Part shown: piece by piece, positions 10,869 to 22,196 of the stretch
Position numbering within the stretch: the stretch's first letter is position 1
Layout: every line of letters begins with the position of its first letter
Assembly (NCBI RefSeq): GCF_007858495.1
Contig: NZ_CP041663.1
Coordinates: 1 to 64,000, forward strand
Reading direction: 5' to 3'
From: Mycoplasma anserisalpingitidis
Lineage (GTDB): Bacteria; Bacillota_I; Bacilli_A; Mycoplasmatales; Metamycoplasmataceae
Length of the DNA: 64,000 bases
Program-made: the position numbers and the translations under genes
Notes under the pieces: generated by a model
Databases searched by the model: none
What the model saw: the letters and a program-made list of their open reading frames with translations, nothing else
Told to the model about the DNA's origin: nothing

Positions 10869-11510
10869 TTATTTTCTAAGTGATAATTTTAAATATTTTT
10901 CTTTATATTTAGTGAGTTTTTCCACGTTATTAATAGTATTTTTAGCAAGATATACAATTATATTTTTAATAAGTGTTGAAATAATTCAAATTCAATTTGT
11001 AATTACAGATGCAGTTCATAAAATAATTCTAAAAATGTCATAAGTTGAATTTATGGAAAATAAAGTTCTTCAATTTTTAATATCACTTCCTATGCTTGTT
11101 AAAATTCAAATTACACACATAACAATTAATAAAATTACATTTCTCTTACTTTTAACGTAATTCGAAAATGATTCATTGGTACTAATCGAACTATTTAATA
11201 TTTCTTCATCATTGTCACATTTTTTATTGCTATTGAATGTTAAAAATTTTCATAATTTAAATACTAAACCACTATTTTTACCTCTTTGTATCATGGTCAA
11301 TAAACAAACTTGTATCAAAATTAATCATATTAATATTATAAAGTTAATTGCATGTGCGACAACAAGCGCAAGCCATGTTTTTATCGGTTGATTAAAATCA
11401 ATTTTATTGCTAATTAAACTTAAAATTAAGGTTAATATAAATATTATTAATAGAACAAAAATAAATATTAATTTTAATATTGTTGCCTTTTTATCTTTAG
11501 TTAAAAACAT
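10869..11510 (-). CDS. Hypothetical membrane protein A (tandem pair)
   Basis: 213 residues with UGA as Trp; start ATG 11510 after SD gggag. Hydrophobic spans lie near residues 10-34, 45-72, 120-140 and 160-190. The C-terminal tail is lysine-rich and ends KYLKLSRK. No enzyme motif is seen. It shares layout and short blocks with the gene upstream (11750-12364): M-T-x-DK near the start, then ILxKLIF, and a late AK(E/N)xIN...K(I/L)xK(I/Y)K block. The pair looks like an old tandem duplication. Role unknown. Confidence 0.75.
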
Positions 11511-11749
11511 TTTTCTCCCTATTAAATCTTCAAATATTACTTATTTAAATTATATTTTATTAAGTATACGTTTCATAATATTTTCATATTAGCAATAATT
11601 AGAATTTAAAATACAAAGATAAAACAGGTGTAAAAAAATAAACCAGAATACAAAAGTAGATGAATAATGTTAACTTTTTTGTATTTTAGTTTTAAGTTTT
11701 TATTTAAATATTTTTATAATGTTTTACTTTGAAATTAAGTAGTATTCTT
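11511..11749. other. Spacer between paired membrane-protein genes
   Basis: 240 bases of very AT-rich DNA. No clear gene; it probably holds the promoter of the downstream member. Confidence 0.4.
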
Positions 11750-12364
11750 TTACATATTTGATAATTTTCATTTTTTTATATTATTAAATTTCAAATTTGA
11801 ATAAATATAATATTTCTTTATTTTTTCAATTTTAGAGGTTGTATTGATGTTTTCTTTGGCTATTATTAATGTTATTAATTTATTTATTTTCTTAATTGTT
11901 AATAATCAAAAAACAAATGATAAAATAAAAAGAATTAAATAAATAGGCATTTCAAAACTTAAAATAATAAGAAAAACTGTAGTGGGACTTAATCATAGTG
12001 TAAAAAACAGAATAAATAAAACAACTTTTGCTATTAAAAATTTTTGATTTTGTACAAATTTCTTAAAATTATCAGTTAAATATAGATTTGAAAACTCTTC
12101 ATTACCTAGTATGATTTTATTTCTTTTACTACGAATAACAAGTCTAATATTAATAAAAGTTCTAAAACTAAATCAAGCTATAGCTGAAGCTAAAATTAGT
12201 ACTAAAAACAAATTTGCTCAAAATTGGTTAGCGTTGTATTCATTATTAAAATTTAATTTTAATAATGTAAAAATAATTAAAATTATTGCAGAAATTACTA
12301 TAATTGGGTAAAAAATTAACTTACTTAGAATAGCCCATTTCACTTGTTTATCATTTGTTATCAT
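11750..12364 (-). CDS. Hypothetical membrane protein B (tandem pair)
   Basis: 204 residues with UGA as Trp. The start ATG 12364 lies 9 nt after a GGAGG SD. Four hydrophobic spans (about 12-36, 48-68, 112-130, 135-160) surround a polar central loop (RSKRNKIILGNEEF...). It ends with a basic tail. Not recognised; related in layout to the gene at 10869-11510. Confidence 0.75.
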
Positions 12365-12734
12365 TATCAGTATCCTCCAAACTTACTTTAATACATTTTA
12401 CTTTTAGCATATAAGACAGATTTACAATAAAATTCAGTTACTTGTTTAATTTCCATCTTTGTTCATATAAATCTTTTTGTAATCTTCTAACATTTCTTAT
12501 TTGTTGATTGTTTCTATAGTTCTGTCCATATTTCTTATTTATGTTTAATATAAATTATTAAACTTATGTATATTTTAATTATATTGAAAAATTTTCACAA
12601 TAAGAAATGTTTTCATATTTTCTGTATTTGTATGCTTTACAATTCACGAAGTTGTTTTGTAGAGAATGATTTCTTCACACATTTTTTCCAACACCCAAAT
12701 ATTTCCATATCTAAAAAATCAATGTCAAAACAAA
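12365..12734. other. Intergenic with possible gene relics
   Basis: Two short minus-strand stretches read like protein but lack the rest of a gene. One (about 12444-12545) has no ATG and ends ...YEQRWKLNK then stop. The other (about 12648-12716) starts MEIFGCWKKCVKK. I read these as decayed remnants or chance, and nothing else is seen. Confidence 0.3.
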
Positions 12735-12766
12735 AAAACATAGACTTAAATATCTATGTCTTAATT
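12735..12766 (-). terminator. Terminator of rpmG-secE-nusG
   Basis: Minus-strand stem GACATAGA...TCTATGT followed by T7, just after the nusG stop. Confidence 0.85.
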
Positions 12767-12767
12767 A

Positions 12768-13367
12768 TTATAATTCATCAACTTGAAGTGAAGAACAACT
12801 AATTGATACAGGAACTTTTTTACCAAAACTTTCGATTTCAATAACAGCATTTAATGAGTTGTCAGAAATTTCTTGAACAATTCCTCTTTCACCTGTGTAA
12901 GGTCCCTCAATAATTTCAACAACATCACCAACCTTAAATGTAACAAAGTATTTACCTTGGTTGAATTCTTCTAAAGCCATTTTTTCACGTTGTAATGATT
13001 TTCTAATTTCTCTTTCGGTAACTGGTGTAGGTTTTGCTCCCTTACCTGAAGAACCAATAAGTCCAGTTACATATTGGGTATTACGGATAACAAATCAAGC
13101 TCTATCGGTCATGTCCATTTTAATAAAAATATAACCAGGATACATATTTACTCATTTGATCTTGTAATCCTTACCTTCTCTTTTTTTCTCTAATTCTTTT
13201 GGAGTTAAAACAGGTTTTTGAAAAATCTTAAAAGGTCCGTTTTCTGTAGCTTCAGGGTCAAAGTCCCCATCAACTTGCTCAGCTATAATACGATTAGCTA
13301 AAGCTTCAACTACAACATTTTCTTTTCCTGAAATTGTTGAAATCATGTATCAATTCATTTTTCTCAT
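12768..13367 (-). CDS. nusG: Transcription termination/antitermination protein NusG
   Basis: Binds RNA polymerase and alters pausing and termination; couples transcription to translation. 199 residues. The NGN domain begins MNWYMISTISGKENVVVEAL and includes the core block MYPGYIFIKMDMTDRAWFV. The C-terminal KOW domain reads FKVGDVVEIIEGPYTGERG. Start ATG 13367 with SD aggag. An insert of about 40 residues after position 30 (DFDPEATENGPFKIF...) makes the N-domain longer than in E. coli, as in other mycoplasmas. Follows secE by 13 nt. Confidence 0.95.
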
Positions 13368-13380
13368 AAATTCTCCTATT

Positions 13381-13608
13381 CTAAATTCCAATACCAAAGT
13401 AATTTCATAAGTAAGTAAAGGCAATTGAAACAGCAAATGCAAAAATCATAAATACTGTACTAAAAATAATAATTTGAGTCATTGAAGAAATATTTTTAGA
13501 TTTATCAGGTCATCTAACTCTTTTGATTTCCTTAATTGTTTTTCTAAAAAGATATTTCTTATTTCTAGTTTTCTTTACTTTTGTTTCATTTTGTTGCTGT
13601 TTTTTCAT
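13381..13608 (-). CDS. secE: Preprotein translocase subunit SecE
   Basis: Small essential subunit of the SecYEG channel. 75 residues: a basic N-terminus, the RKTIKEIKRVRWPDKS amphipathic block typical of SecE, then one membrane span (about 48-70). Sits between rpmG and nusG as in most bacteria; overlooked unless UGA is read as Trp. Confidence 0.9.
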
Positions 13609-13609
13609 A

Positions 13610-13759
13610 TTATTTCTCTTCTCTGTGCTCTGTATGTGTCTTGCAATTTGGACAATGTTTGTTGATTACAACACGTTCATCATTACCATTGCTTTTGTTG
13701 GTTTGGTAATTTTTTCGTCTACAAATTGAACAAGAAAGTGTAATTTTTTGTTTGCTCAT
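13610..13759 (-). CDS. rpmG: 50S ribosomal protein L33
   Basis: 49 residues with the two zinc-ribbon CxxC pairs (CSIC and CPNC) and the family ending KTHTEHREEK. First gene of the rpmG-secE-nusG unit; its stop lies 1 nt from the secE start codon. Confidence 0.93.
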   Translation of the reverse strand: MSKQKITLSCSICRRKNYQTNKSNGNDERVVINKHCPNCKTHTEHREEK

Positions 13760-13835
13760 ATGTTATTTAATTATATAAAAAATAACTCATTATGTATTTT
13801 TATTTTGAGTCGTTTTGGATATAAAAATTCAAAAA

Positions 13836-14120
13836 CTATCTAATTGTATCTAAAGAGTAAATTAACTCAGTTTTTGTTGCCATTTTGGCTAAAGTGTCAA
13901 GTTCTTTTTTAATTTCTTCTTTTTTCTCAAAATTTTCAGAATCATTTTGAGAACTTCATCTTTCAAGAACAATTATTTCTTTAGTTTGGTTGAGTCCATA
14001 TTCAAAAGATAAATTTTGTGTTTCCATTCTCGCTTTTTTAACAAAAACGTATAAATAGTCAACAAAACCTTTTAATTTTTCCTCTTTTACAATATATTTA
14101 GTAGCTTTAGAGTATATCAT
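13836..14120 (-). CDS. Antibiotic-biosynthesis-monooxygenase (ABM)-like small protein
   Basis: 94 residues, open only with UGA as Trp. The block EIIVLERWSSQNDSE resembles the LxERWxS...A motif of ABM/dimeric ferredoxin-like proteins, and the size fits a single such domain. No cofactor residues can be assigned. Last gene of the secG-rnr-trmN6-metG unit, 8 nt after metG. Function unknown; the family match is by pattern only. Confidence 0.65.
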
Positions 14121-14128
14121 TTAGTCTC

Positions 14129-16448
<2,320 letters not shown>

Positions 16449-16449
16449 T

Positions 16450-18651
16450 TTAATTCTTTCTTATTTGTTCACTCTTTACACTTCTAAAGTTCTTTTTATT
16501 TTTCTCATTATTCAAGAATTCAGCATAAAATTCCTCTAAAACTGCATCAACTTTACCTTCAACTAAGTCAACTCCAGTAACTACAACGTCAACAAATTGT
16601 CCAATTTTGAATTTTCTGTTGCTTGATGCAATAACAGTCATAGTTTCATTTGCTTCATATTCACCATCAAGTAAGGTGCTCTTATGAATTAAAGCATCGG
16701 TTTTATTAGGAAATTCAATAAACATTCCAAATTTAGTAACACTAATAATTTGTGCATGGAATTTTTGACCAATTTTATTTTTGAAGTATTCAGCATAGAA
16801 AAGATCATTAGAATTACGTTCAATGTCAATGCTAGATTGTTCCATTGAAGAGTTTTGATTTGCAATACCTTCAATTATTTCATTGAAATGACTTAATTTT
16901 TCAGTATTTTTGTTAAATACTAATTCTCTTAAAATTCTGTGAATCATTAAATCTGGATATCTACGAATTGGACTTGTAAAGTGGCAATAAAATTTACTTG
17001 CTAACCCAAAGTGTCCAATATTAATTGAAGTATATTTTGCTTTTTGCATTGTTCTTAAGAATAAAAGTTTAATAAATTCATCGTATTTATATTCTTTAAT
17101 TTCAGTAGCAATTTGAGCAAATTTAATTGGATCTAAAATTCCTTGTGGTTTTTTAAATGGAATGTCTAAAACAGATAAAACATTTTCTAAATTTGTGAGT
17201 TTTTCATCATCTGGTGCATCGTGAACACGGTACATTACCGGTAATTTTCTTTTAGTCAAAAATTCCGCAACTTGTTCATTAGCACGTACCATGAAATCTT
17301 CAATTAGTACTTCAGAAACACCTCTTTCAGCAACAATAATATCCTTAACTGTACCATCTTCATTTAAATAAATTTTAGGTTCATCAATTTCAAAATCGAT
17401 ATAACCTTGATTTGTTTTATACTCATGTAAAATTTTTGATAACTCATATGAAAGATTAATCATATCAGTTAATTTTTGATCATTATTCAATAAATCTTGT
17501 TGCTCCAAGAATTTATTAACTTGTTTGTAAGTTAGTCGATATTTACTTTGAATTATTGAAGGAAAAATTTCAGTTTTGATGTTATTTCCTTTATCATCAA
17601 TTTCCATTAATGCACTAATTGCAAATCTGTCTTCATGAGGATTCAATGAACAAATTCCATTAGAAAGTTCAAAAGGTAACATAGGGATAACTCTATCAGC
17701 TAGATAAATGCTTGTTCCTCTTTTTAAGGCTTCTTTGTCTATTTCAGAGTTTTCAGTTACATAATATGAAACATCAGCGATGTGAACTCCAAGTAAAAAG
17801 TTCCCGTTTTCTAATTTTTTAACATTTATAGCATCGTCAAAATCTTTAGTATCATCACCATCAATAGTAACGATTAGTTCATTTCTTAAGTCAACTCTTC
17901 CATCAAGATTTTCATTTTCGATTGATCGTGGAATTTCTTTTAATTCAGGAGTCATATTTGAATTAAACTCCTTCGGTACCTTAACTTTTTCTAAAAAAGC
18001 TTTAAAAAAGACTTTTGGGTCTGTTTTATTTGTGATAATTTCTTCAATGGTTACATAAATAAATTCATTTTGAATTCTTGACACTTTAGCAACTACTAAA
18101 TCATTAATTTTGGCATTAACCTTAAGATCATTAATACGATATTTAGCATTGTTAAATTTATTATCAAGTGGTTTAAAATCAACAAATGAATTTTTCGAAA
18201 CTAAAAAACCGATTAATTCAGTTGTTTTACGTTCAATAATTTTGGTTATTACACCAAAAGTTTTTTCTTTAGTTTTGTCTTCGTAAAATACTTTAACATG
18301 AACTAAATCATCGTGCATTGCTGTATTAAAGAAATATTTCGCAACAAAACAATTTCTGAGTTCTTCAACTGGTATCAATTCATCTTCATTTAATTCAGTA
18401 ACAAAACCAAATTTTCCTGAATTATTGATTTTTAATATACCATCAAACTCATCATGTAAAATCGGACTGTAATATTCACCATCTCAATTTTTAAATACTT
18501 TATGTTCATTTTCAAGTTCAATTAAGGAAATGCTCACATTTTTATTTTCATTAGGCAATAACTTTAATTTCCTTACAAGTTGAACAAAATTTATAGGTCC
18601 GAATTTGTTAATTACATCAAAAATTTCAGTTTTAATATTTTTTTTATCCAT
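16450..18651 (-). CDS. rnr: Ribonuclease R
   Basis: 3'-5' exoribonuclease that degrades structured RNA and takes part in rRNA and tmRNA-linked decay; the main such exonuclease in mycoplasmas. 733 residues. N-terminal winged helix, cold-shock domains, then the RNB domain with the catalytic aspartate cluster TIDGDDTKDFDDAINV, and a C-terminal S1 domain (GQKFHAQIISVTKFGMFIEF). I start at ATG 18651, which restores the N-terminal winged-helix domain. Follows secG by 4 nt. Confidence 0.95.
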
Positions 18652-18655
18652 AAAA

Positions 18656-18886
18656 CTATAAGAAAACTCTAATTAAAACGCTTGCTAAAAGTAAAAGAAT
18701 ACCAAAAGCAAACATTGAATATTTAAGAATTTTCTTAAATCCTCTCTCCTTTGATGTTTTAAATAACTCTAAATCTCCAGAACCAACTAAAGCTCCAGAA
18801 AAGGCATTAGAATCAGGCGACATAATAAATGAAATTATTATGATGATCACTGAAATAATTAATAAAACGATAGTTAAAATTAACAT
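18656..18886 (-). CDS. secG: Preprotein translocase subunit SecG
   Basis: 76-residue translocase subunit with two membrane spans flanking a Gly/Ser-rich loop (MSPDSNAFSGALVGSGDLEL), the SecG pattern. First gene of the operon, with a good gggagg SD. A -10 TATAAT is at 18956-18961 on the minus strand. Confidence 0.9.
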   Translation of the reverse strand: MLILTIVLLIISVIIIIISFIMSPDSNAFSGALVGSGDLELFKTSKERGFKKILKYSMFAFGILLLLASVLIRVFL

Positions 18887-18955
18887 TTTCCTCCCCTTTA
18901 AGTATTTTTAAATTTTACACTTTTTTAGTCATATCTAAATTACTTATTTATTTAT

Positions 18956-18961
18956 ATTATA
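18956..18961 (-). promoter_or_regulatory. -10 box of the secG-rnr-trmN6-metG operon
   Basis: TATAAT on the minus strand, 70 nt upstream of secG. Confidence 0.5.
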
Positions 18962-19030
18962 TATAAGACTCTTTATTTAAAATTTAGTATTTTTGTGTTT
19001 TCTTCAGGTTGTATTAGTTTGTTAATTTAG

Positions 19031-19074
19031 TTCACGAATAAAAAGTGTGTCTAGACACAGAAATTATTCGTGAA
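19031..19074. promoter_or_regulatory. 44-bp nested dyad, possible operator or cruciform
   Basis: An 11-bp perfect inverted repeat, TTCACGAATAA at 19031-19041 and its complement at 19064-19074, is exactly co-centred with a 14-bp perfect palindrome TGTGTCTAGACACA at 19046-19059. Only four symmetric positions mismatch on each side. No T-run follows, so it is not a classic terminator. It lies about 90 nt upstream of the nuclease-like gene and 145 nt upstream of secG, on the opposite side. Confidence 0.85.
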
Positions 19075-19160
19075 TGAATAAAATGAAGTTGACGTTTTTT
19101 AAAAAGATAGTTTTAATAATAAATTAACATATATAATTTTAATAATTAAGGTTGAGGAAT

Positions 19161-20282
19161 ATGGATAATACAAATAATACAAAGTGAATTAATAAGTTTC
19201 ATAGAACAAAATATTTGATTTGAGTTCATTTCGCAGTTTCATTAATTATTTCAATTTTATATGTTTATTTTTTCATTGAATTAAGAATAAATAATAAAGA
19301 TTTAACGTCTAAAATTACATTTATATTAATATCTACTATAATTGTTTTTGTTTTTATTATTTCACATATATTTTTGACTATATATTGTTTATTACTTTTT
19401 AATTGGTTTGTTTCTGTTTGTTATTTTTTCAGTATGTTAATTCCGTTTTCGTTTATTATTTCTGATATTTATATATATTTGAGAGCAAATGAAGAATCAA
19501 AGATCTTGAAAGAAAATTTTTTCAATATTACAACTCAAAATTCTGTCTTATCAATTTCAAATAAGAAACTTCATGAAGATTTATCAACACATAAAAAATT
19601 AAGTGATAATTTGAATTCAAAAATTGCTGAATTAAACAATGATATAGATGATCTAATAAACGAAAACAAAAATTATAAATTAAATTATGAAAGAGAAATC
19701 TCTGAAAAGAACAAAATAATTAACTATCTCAAAAATGTATTGAATAGTAAAACCAAGAACAATGATAGTGTCTCTAACCTTAATAAAGGGATTGCGTATG
19801 AACATCAAATACTAAATACATATGATCCAAAAAAGTGAACTGCCTATTGAAATGGTTTACAAGGAAAGAATGATAATGGAATTGACTTGATAATGTGAGA
19901 AAATAATGGCAAATCTGTTCATTTAATACAATGTAAAAATCATAGATCAACTAAACCTTGTCAAAATGATTTGAATAATTTTTTTGTAATGTGTGAAGTG
20001 TGATTTGAAAACGAAAAAGAAAAATGCAAAATTTTTGACCGCCACATTAAAAAGATTTTTATATCTAACCTTGAACCTACAGAACAATTTAAAAAAATGT
20101 TAGAAGAATCGAAAAAAATTACAGTAAATAAAGATATCGAATTTAAAAAAATACTTTGAGATGATAAAAAATATTGTCCTTGCATTAATCAAAAGAAAAA
20201 TTTTAAACAATTAAAGAAAATAGTATATAAATTTAATGAAGAAAAGAAAAGAATCGATCATCTAGAATTGCTAGAATTATAA
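19161..20282 (+). CDS. Membrane-anchored PD-(D/E)XK nuclease-like protein
   Basis: 373 residues, read with UGA as Trp; SD gagga before ATG 19161. Residues about 18-45 and 50-108 hold four hydrophobic spans. A coiled coil follows (about 115-205, Lys/Glu/Asn-rich). Then comes a restriction-endonuclease-like domain with GIAYEHQIL, the acidic GIDLI and the QCKN (QxK) block, the Mrr/PD-(D/E)XK active-site pattern. The C-terminal 120 residues contain C and H pairs (CPCINQ) of unknown role. It could cut foreign DNA at the membrane or process imported DNA. No partner methylase is nearby. Confidence 0.75.
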
Positions 20283-20323
20283 GTTTAAACTAGGAAACAA
20301 TTGTTATATGAATAATTTGAATA

Positions 20324-20350
20324 TTGACAAAGGATTTGTTAAAATATAAA
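20324..20350 (+). promoter_or_regulatory. Strong promoter of the small RNA
   Basis: A consensus -35 TTGACA (20324-20329) and TATAAA (20345-20350) with a 15-nt spacer; a perfect -35 is rare in this window, which suggests strong constitutive expression. Confidence 0.65.
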
Positions 20351-20356
20351 TGTGTG

Positions 20357-20493
20357 ATTATTGGAATATTTTATTTCAATGGATAAGTGGCACAACCGAC
20401 TTGCGAGCATTGCCACACGTTAATAAAATTAAGGTTGCTTTCTTATAGAGATGGGGGGCTGTTGTGAGCGAATGAACCCATCATTTTTTTTAA
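20357..20493 (+). ncRNA. Unidentified structured small RNA or leader
   Basis: About 137 nt from a strong promoter to a terminator, with no reading frame. Visible stems: ATTGGAA/TTTCAAT (20360-20380), GTGGCA/TGCCAC (20387-20416), and a terminator GATGGG/CCCATC plus T7 (20450-20490). AACC in the first loop could pair with GGTT at 20433, a possible pseudoknot. It is more GC-rich than its surroundings. I tested it by eye against SRP RNA, RNase P, 6S, tmRNA and T-box and found no match. It ends 14 nt before the PBECR4-like gene, so it may be an attenuator or an antitoxin-type RNA for it. Confidence 0.65.
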
Positions 20494-20506
20494 AAAAATA
20501 TGAATT

Positions 20507-21161
20507 ATGAATAATAAAGAATTTGTTTTGTATGTAAAATTACTTAGAGAAATTCTAGAAAAATTTTATAGTAATGAAGGTCACAAAAAGATAAATACAT
20601 ATTGAAAATCTAATAGTCTTAATAAAGATATACTTATAAAAATTAAAATAGATAATATTCCTCATATGTTAGGAATCCACTATTGAAAGCAACTAAAGAA
20701 TGTAAATAATTTTAATTTTTCTTATCTGCAAATATTCATTAAAGAAATTATTAGTGGGAAGTCAAAATATGATGATTTACTTAAATTAATGATTAATAAT
20801 TTTAATAAATTAAGTAAAGATATTGTTAAGAAATATAAGTCTGTAGATTTTTTTTTTTTTTTTTGATTTTTTAGTGGAAAGAATTATTATTTTTGTGAAT
20901 TTCATTAGTGGTATTCTAAATAATTCTCTAAATGAAATTGAATTATATTATAATGACGATAACAGTTTCTTTATGTGCATACCTAAAATAAAGTTGAGTG
21001 AAAATAAAAAATTTAATGTAAATTTTGAGCTATGTAGAATTTCATCGCAAAGTTTTACTTATGAAACTTACATAATCAAGTCGATAAAGGTTGTTAAACA
21101 AAAAAGAAAAAATCTAAATAAATCAGAATTGAAGTTAAAAGGTATATTTCCTAAAATTTAG
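20507..21161 (+). pseudogene. PBECR4-like nuclease gene, out of frame at poly-T (phase-variable)
   Basis: The first frame (20507-20908) runs through the T17 tract and stops after 133 residues. The rest of the protein, in the +1 frame, is open to 21161. Removing one T (or adding two) joins them into a protein of about 218 residues. The block IKIDNIPHMLGIHYW and the later strand-rich half recall PBECR4-type nucleases (barnase/EndoU/colicin-like superfamily), but this is a weak, by-eye match. No SD is seen before ATG 20507. It directly follows the small RNA and its terminator. In this clone it reads as switched off, not as decayed. Confidence 0.6.
20848..20864 (+). repeat. Poly-T (T17) tract inside a coding region
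   Basis: Seventeen consecutive T within the gene at 20507-21161, coding for a run of Phe. Frame joins only at T16 or T19. Confidence 0.95.
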
Positions 21162-21168
21162 TTATCAC

Positions 21169-21225
21169 AAAAAAGAAATTTAGCCGACTTCTCAGTCGAC
21201 TTTTTGTTTAATTTTTTTTCATTTA
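21169..21225 (+). terminator. Terminator after the PBECR4-like gene
   Basis: Stem CGACT/AGTCG with a 4-nt loop, followed by T5 and a later T8 run. Confidence 0.6.
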
Positions 21226-21277
21226 ATTTAGTTTTTATAAAACTAACAAAAAACTTTTATTAATATAAAATTTAAAT

Positions 21278-22195
21278 ATGAAAAATAATAGCTTAAAATT
21301 TGCCTCAATTGATATTGGTGGTACAAATACAAGATTTGCGATTTTTGAGAATGATAAAATCATTAAAAAAATAAAATTCTCAACTAATCAAAATGATTAT
21401 AAAGAAACCTTAGGTAAAATTTGTAACTTGCTTGATGAGCATAATATTTCTGGAGTTGGTTTATGCATTCCTGGACCTGCGGATTATGAAAATGGAATAA
21501 TTTTAACTAGTCCTAATTTACAGGGTTGAAATGGAAAAGATATCAAAAAATATATACTAGAAAATTCAAAAGTACTTGAAATTGCTTTTGAAAATGATGC
21601 TAATGTTATGGCACTTTCAAATCATGTTGAGTTTAACCAAGGTGAAAAAGATATAACTCAATTTTTCACTATTTCAACTGGTTTAGGAGCTGGTTTAGTT
21701 ATAAATAATAAGATCTTTACTGGTTCAAAATACTTAGCACAAGAAATAGCTAGAGCTCCAATCGCTCCTATTTCTGAACCTGGATTTCATTTACCAGAAT
21801 ATTCACTTGAATTATTTTGTTCAGGAACTGGATTTGCTCTTAGATATGAAAAAGCTACAAATATTAAAAAGTCAACTAAAGAAATTTGTGAAGCTTATTT
21901 AGCAAAAAACGACAGTGTTGCCTATAAAATAATTTCAGAAGGAATTGAAGTTCTGGCAAGATTAATTTCAATTTCGATAGCTTTTGTAAATCCAAATTTA
22001 ATTTCTTTTGGTGGTTCGGTTACTGAATTTAATAAATGATTTGTTGAAGAAGCAATTCAAAGAGCAAAAAGTTGAACTGAAGAAAATCAATTTAATTCAG
22101 TTAGATTCGTATTTGACAAAAATGGCGATGATTCAGCATTATTTGGTTTAAATTATTTAATTAAATCTAAATTTGCTGAAAATAAGAGAGGTTAG
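21278..22195 (+). CDS. ROK-family sugar kinase
   Basis: ATP-dependent sugar kinase, probably of glucose or an amino sugar. 305 residues. The phosphate-1 motif DIGGTNTRFAIF and the catalytic END motif (FENDAN) are present, and STGLGAGLVINNKI is the ROK core. The usual zinc-binding CxCGxxGC cluster is absent; the region reads HLPEYSLELFCSGTGF, so this is a zinc-less member. First gene of a unit with the ASCH-HAD gene (2 nt spacing). Substrate unproved. Confidence 0.88.
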
Positions 22196-22196
22196 T

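Noticed and set aside
10828-11043. Plus-strand hydrophobic frame in the 10.8-11.0 kb region
   Set aside because: With UGA as Trp the minus strand holds a 213-residue protein with an SD across the same bases; the plus frame has no SD.
12566-12802. Plus-strand 78-residue frame before nusG
   Set aside because: It crosses the nusG terminator and end; no SD or family pattern.
20357-20493. SRP RNA, 6S RNA, tmRNA or RNase P RNA
   Set aside because: None of their conserved cores is present.
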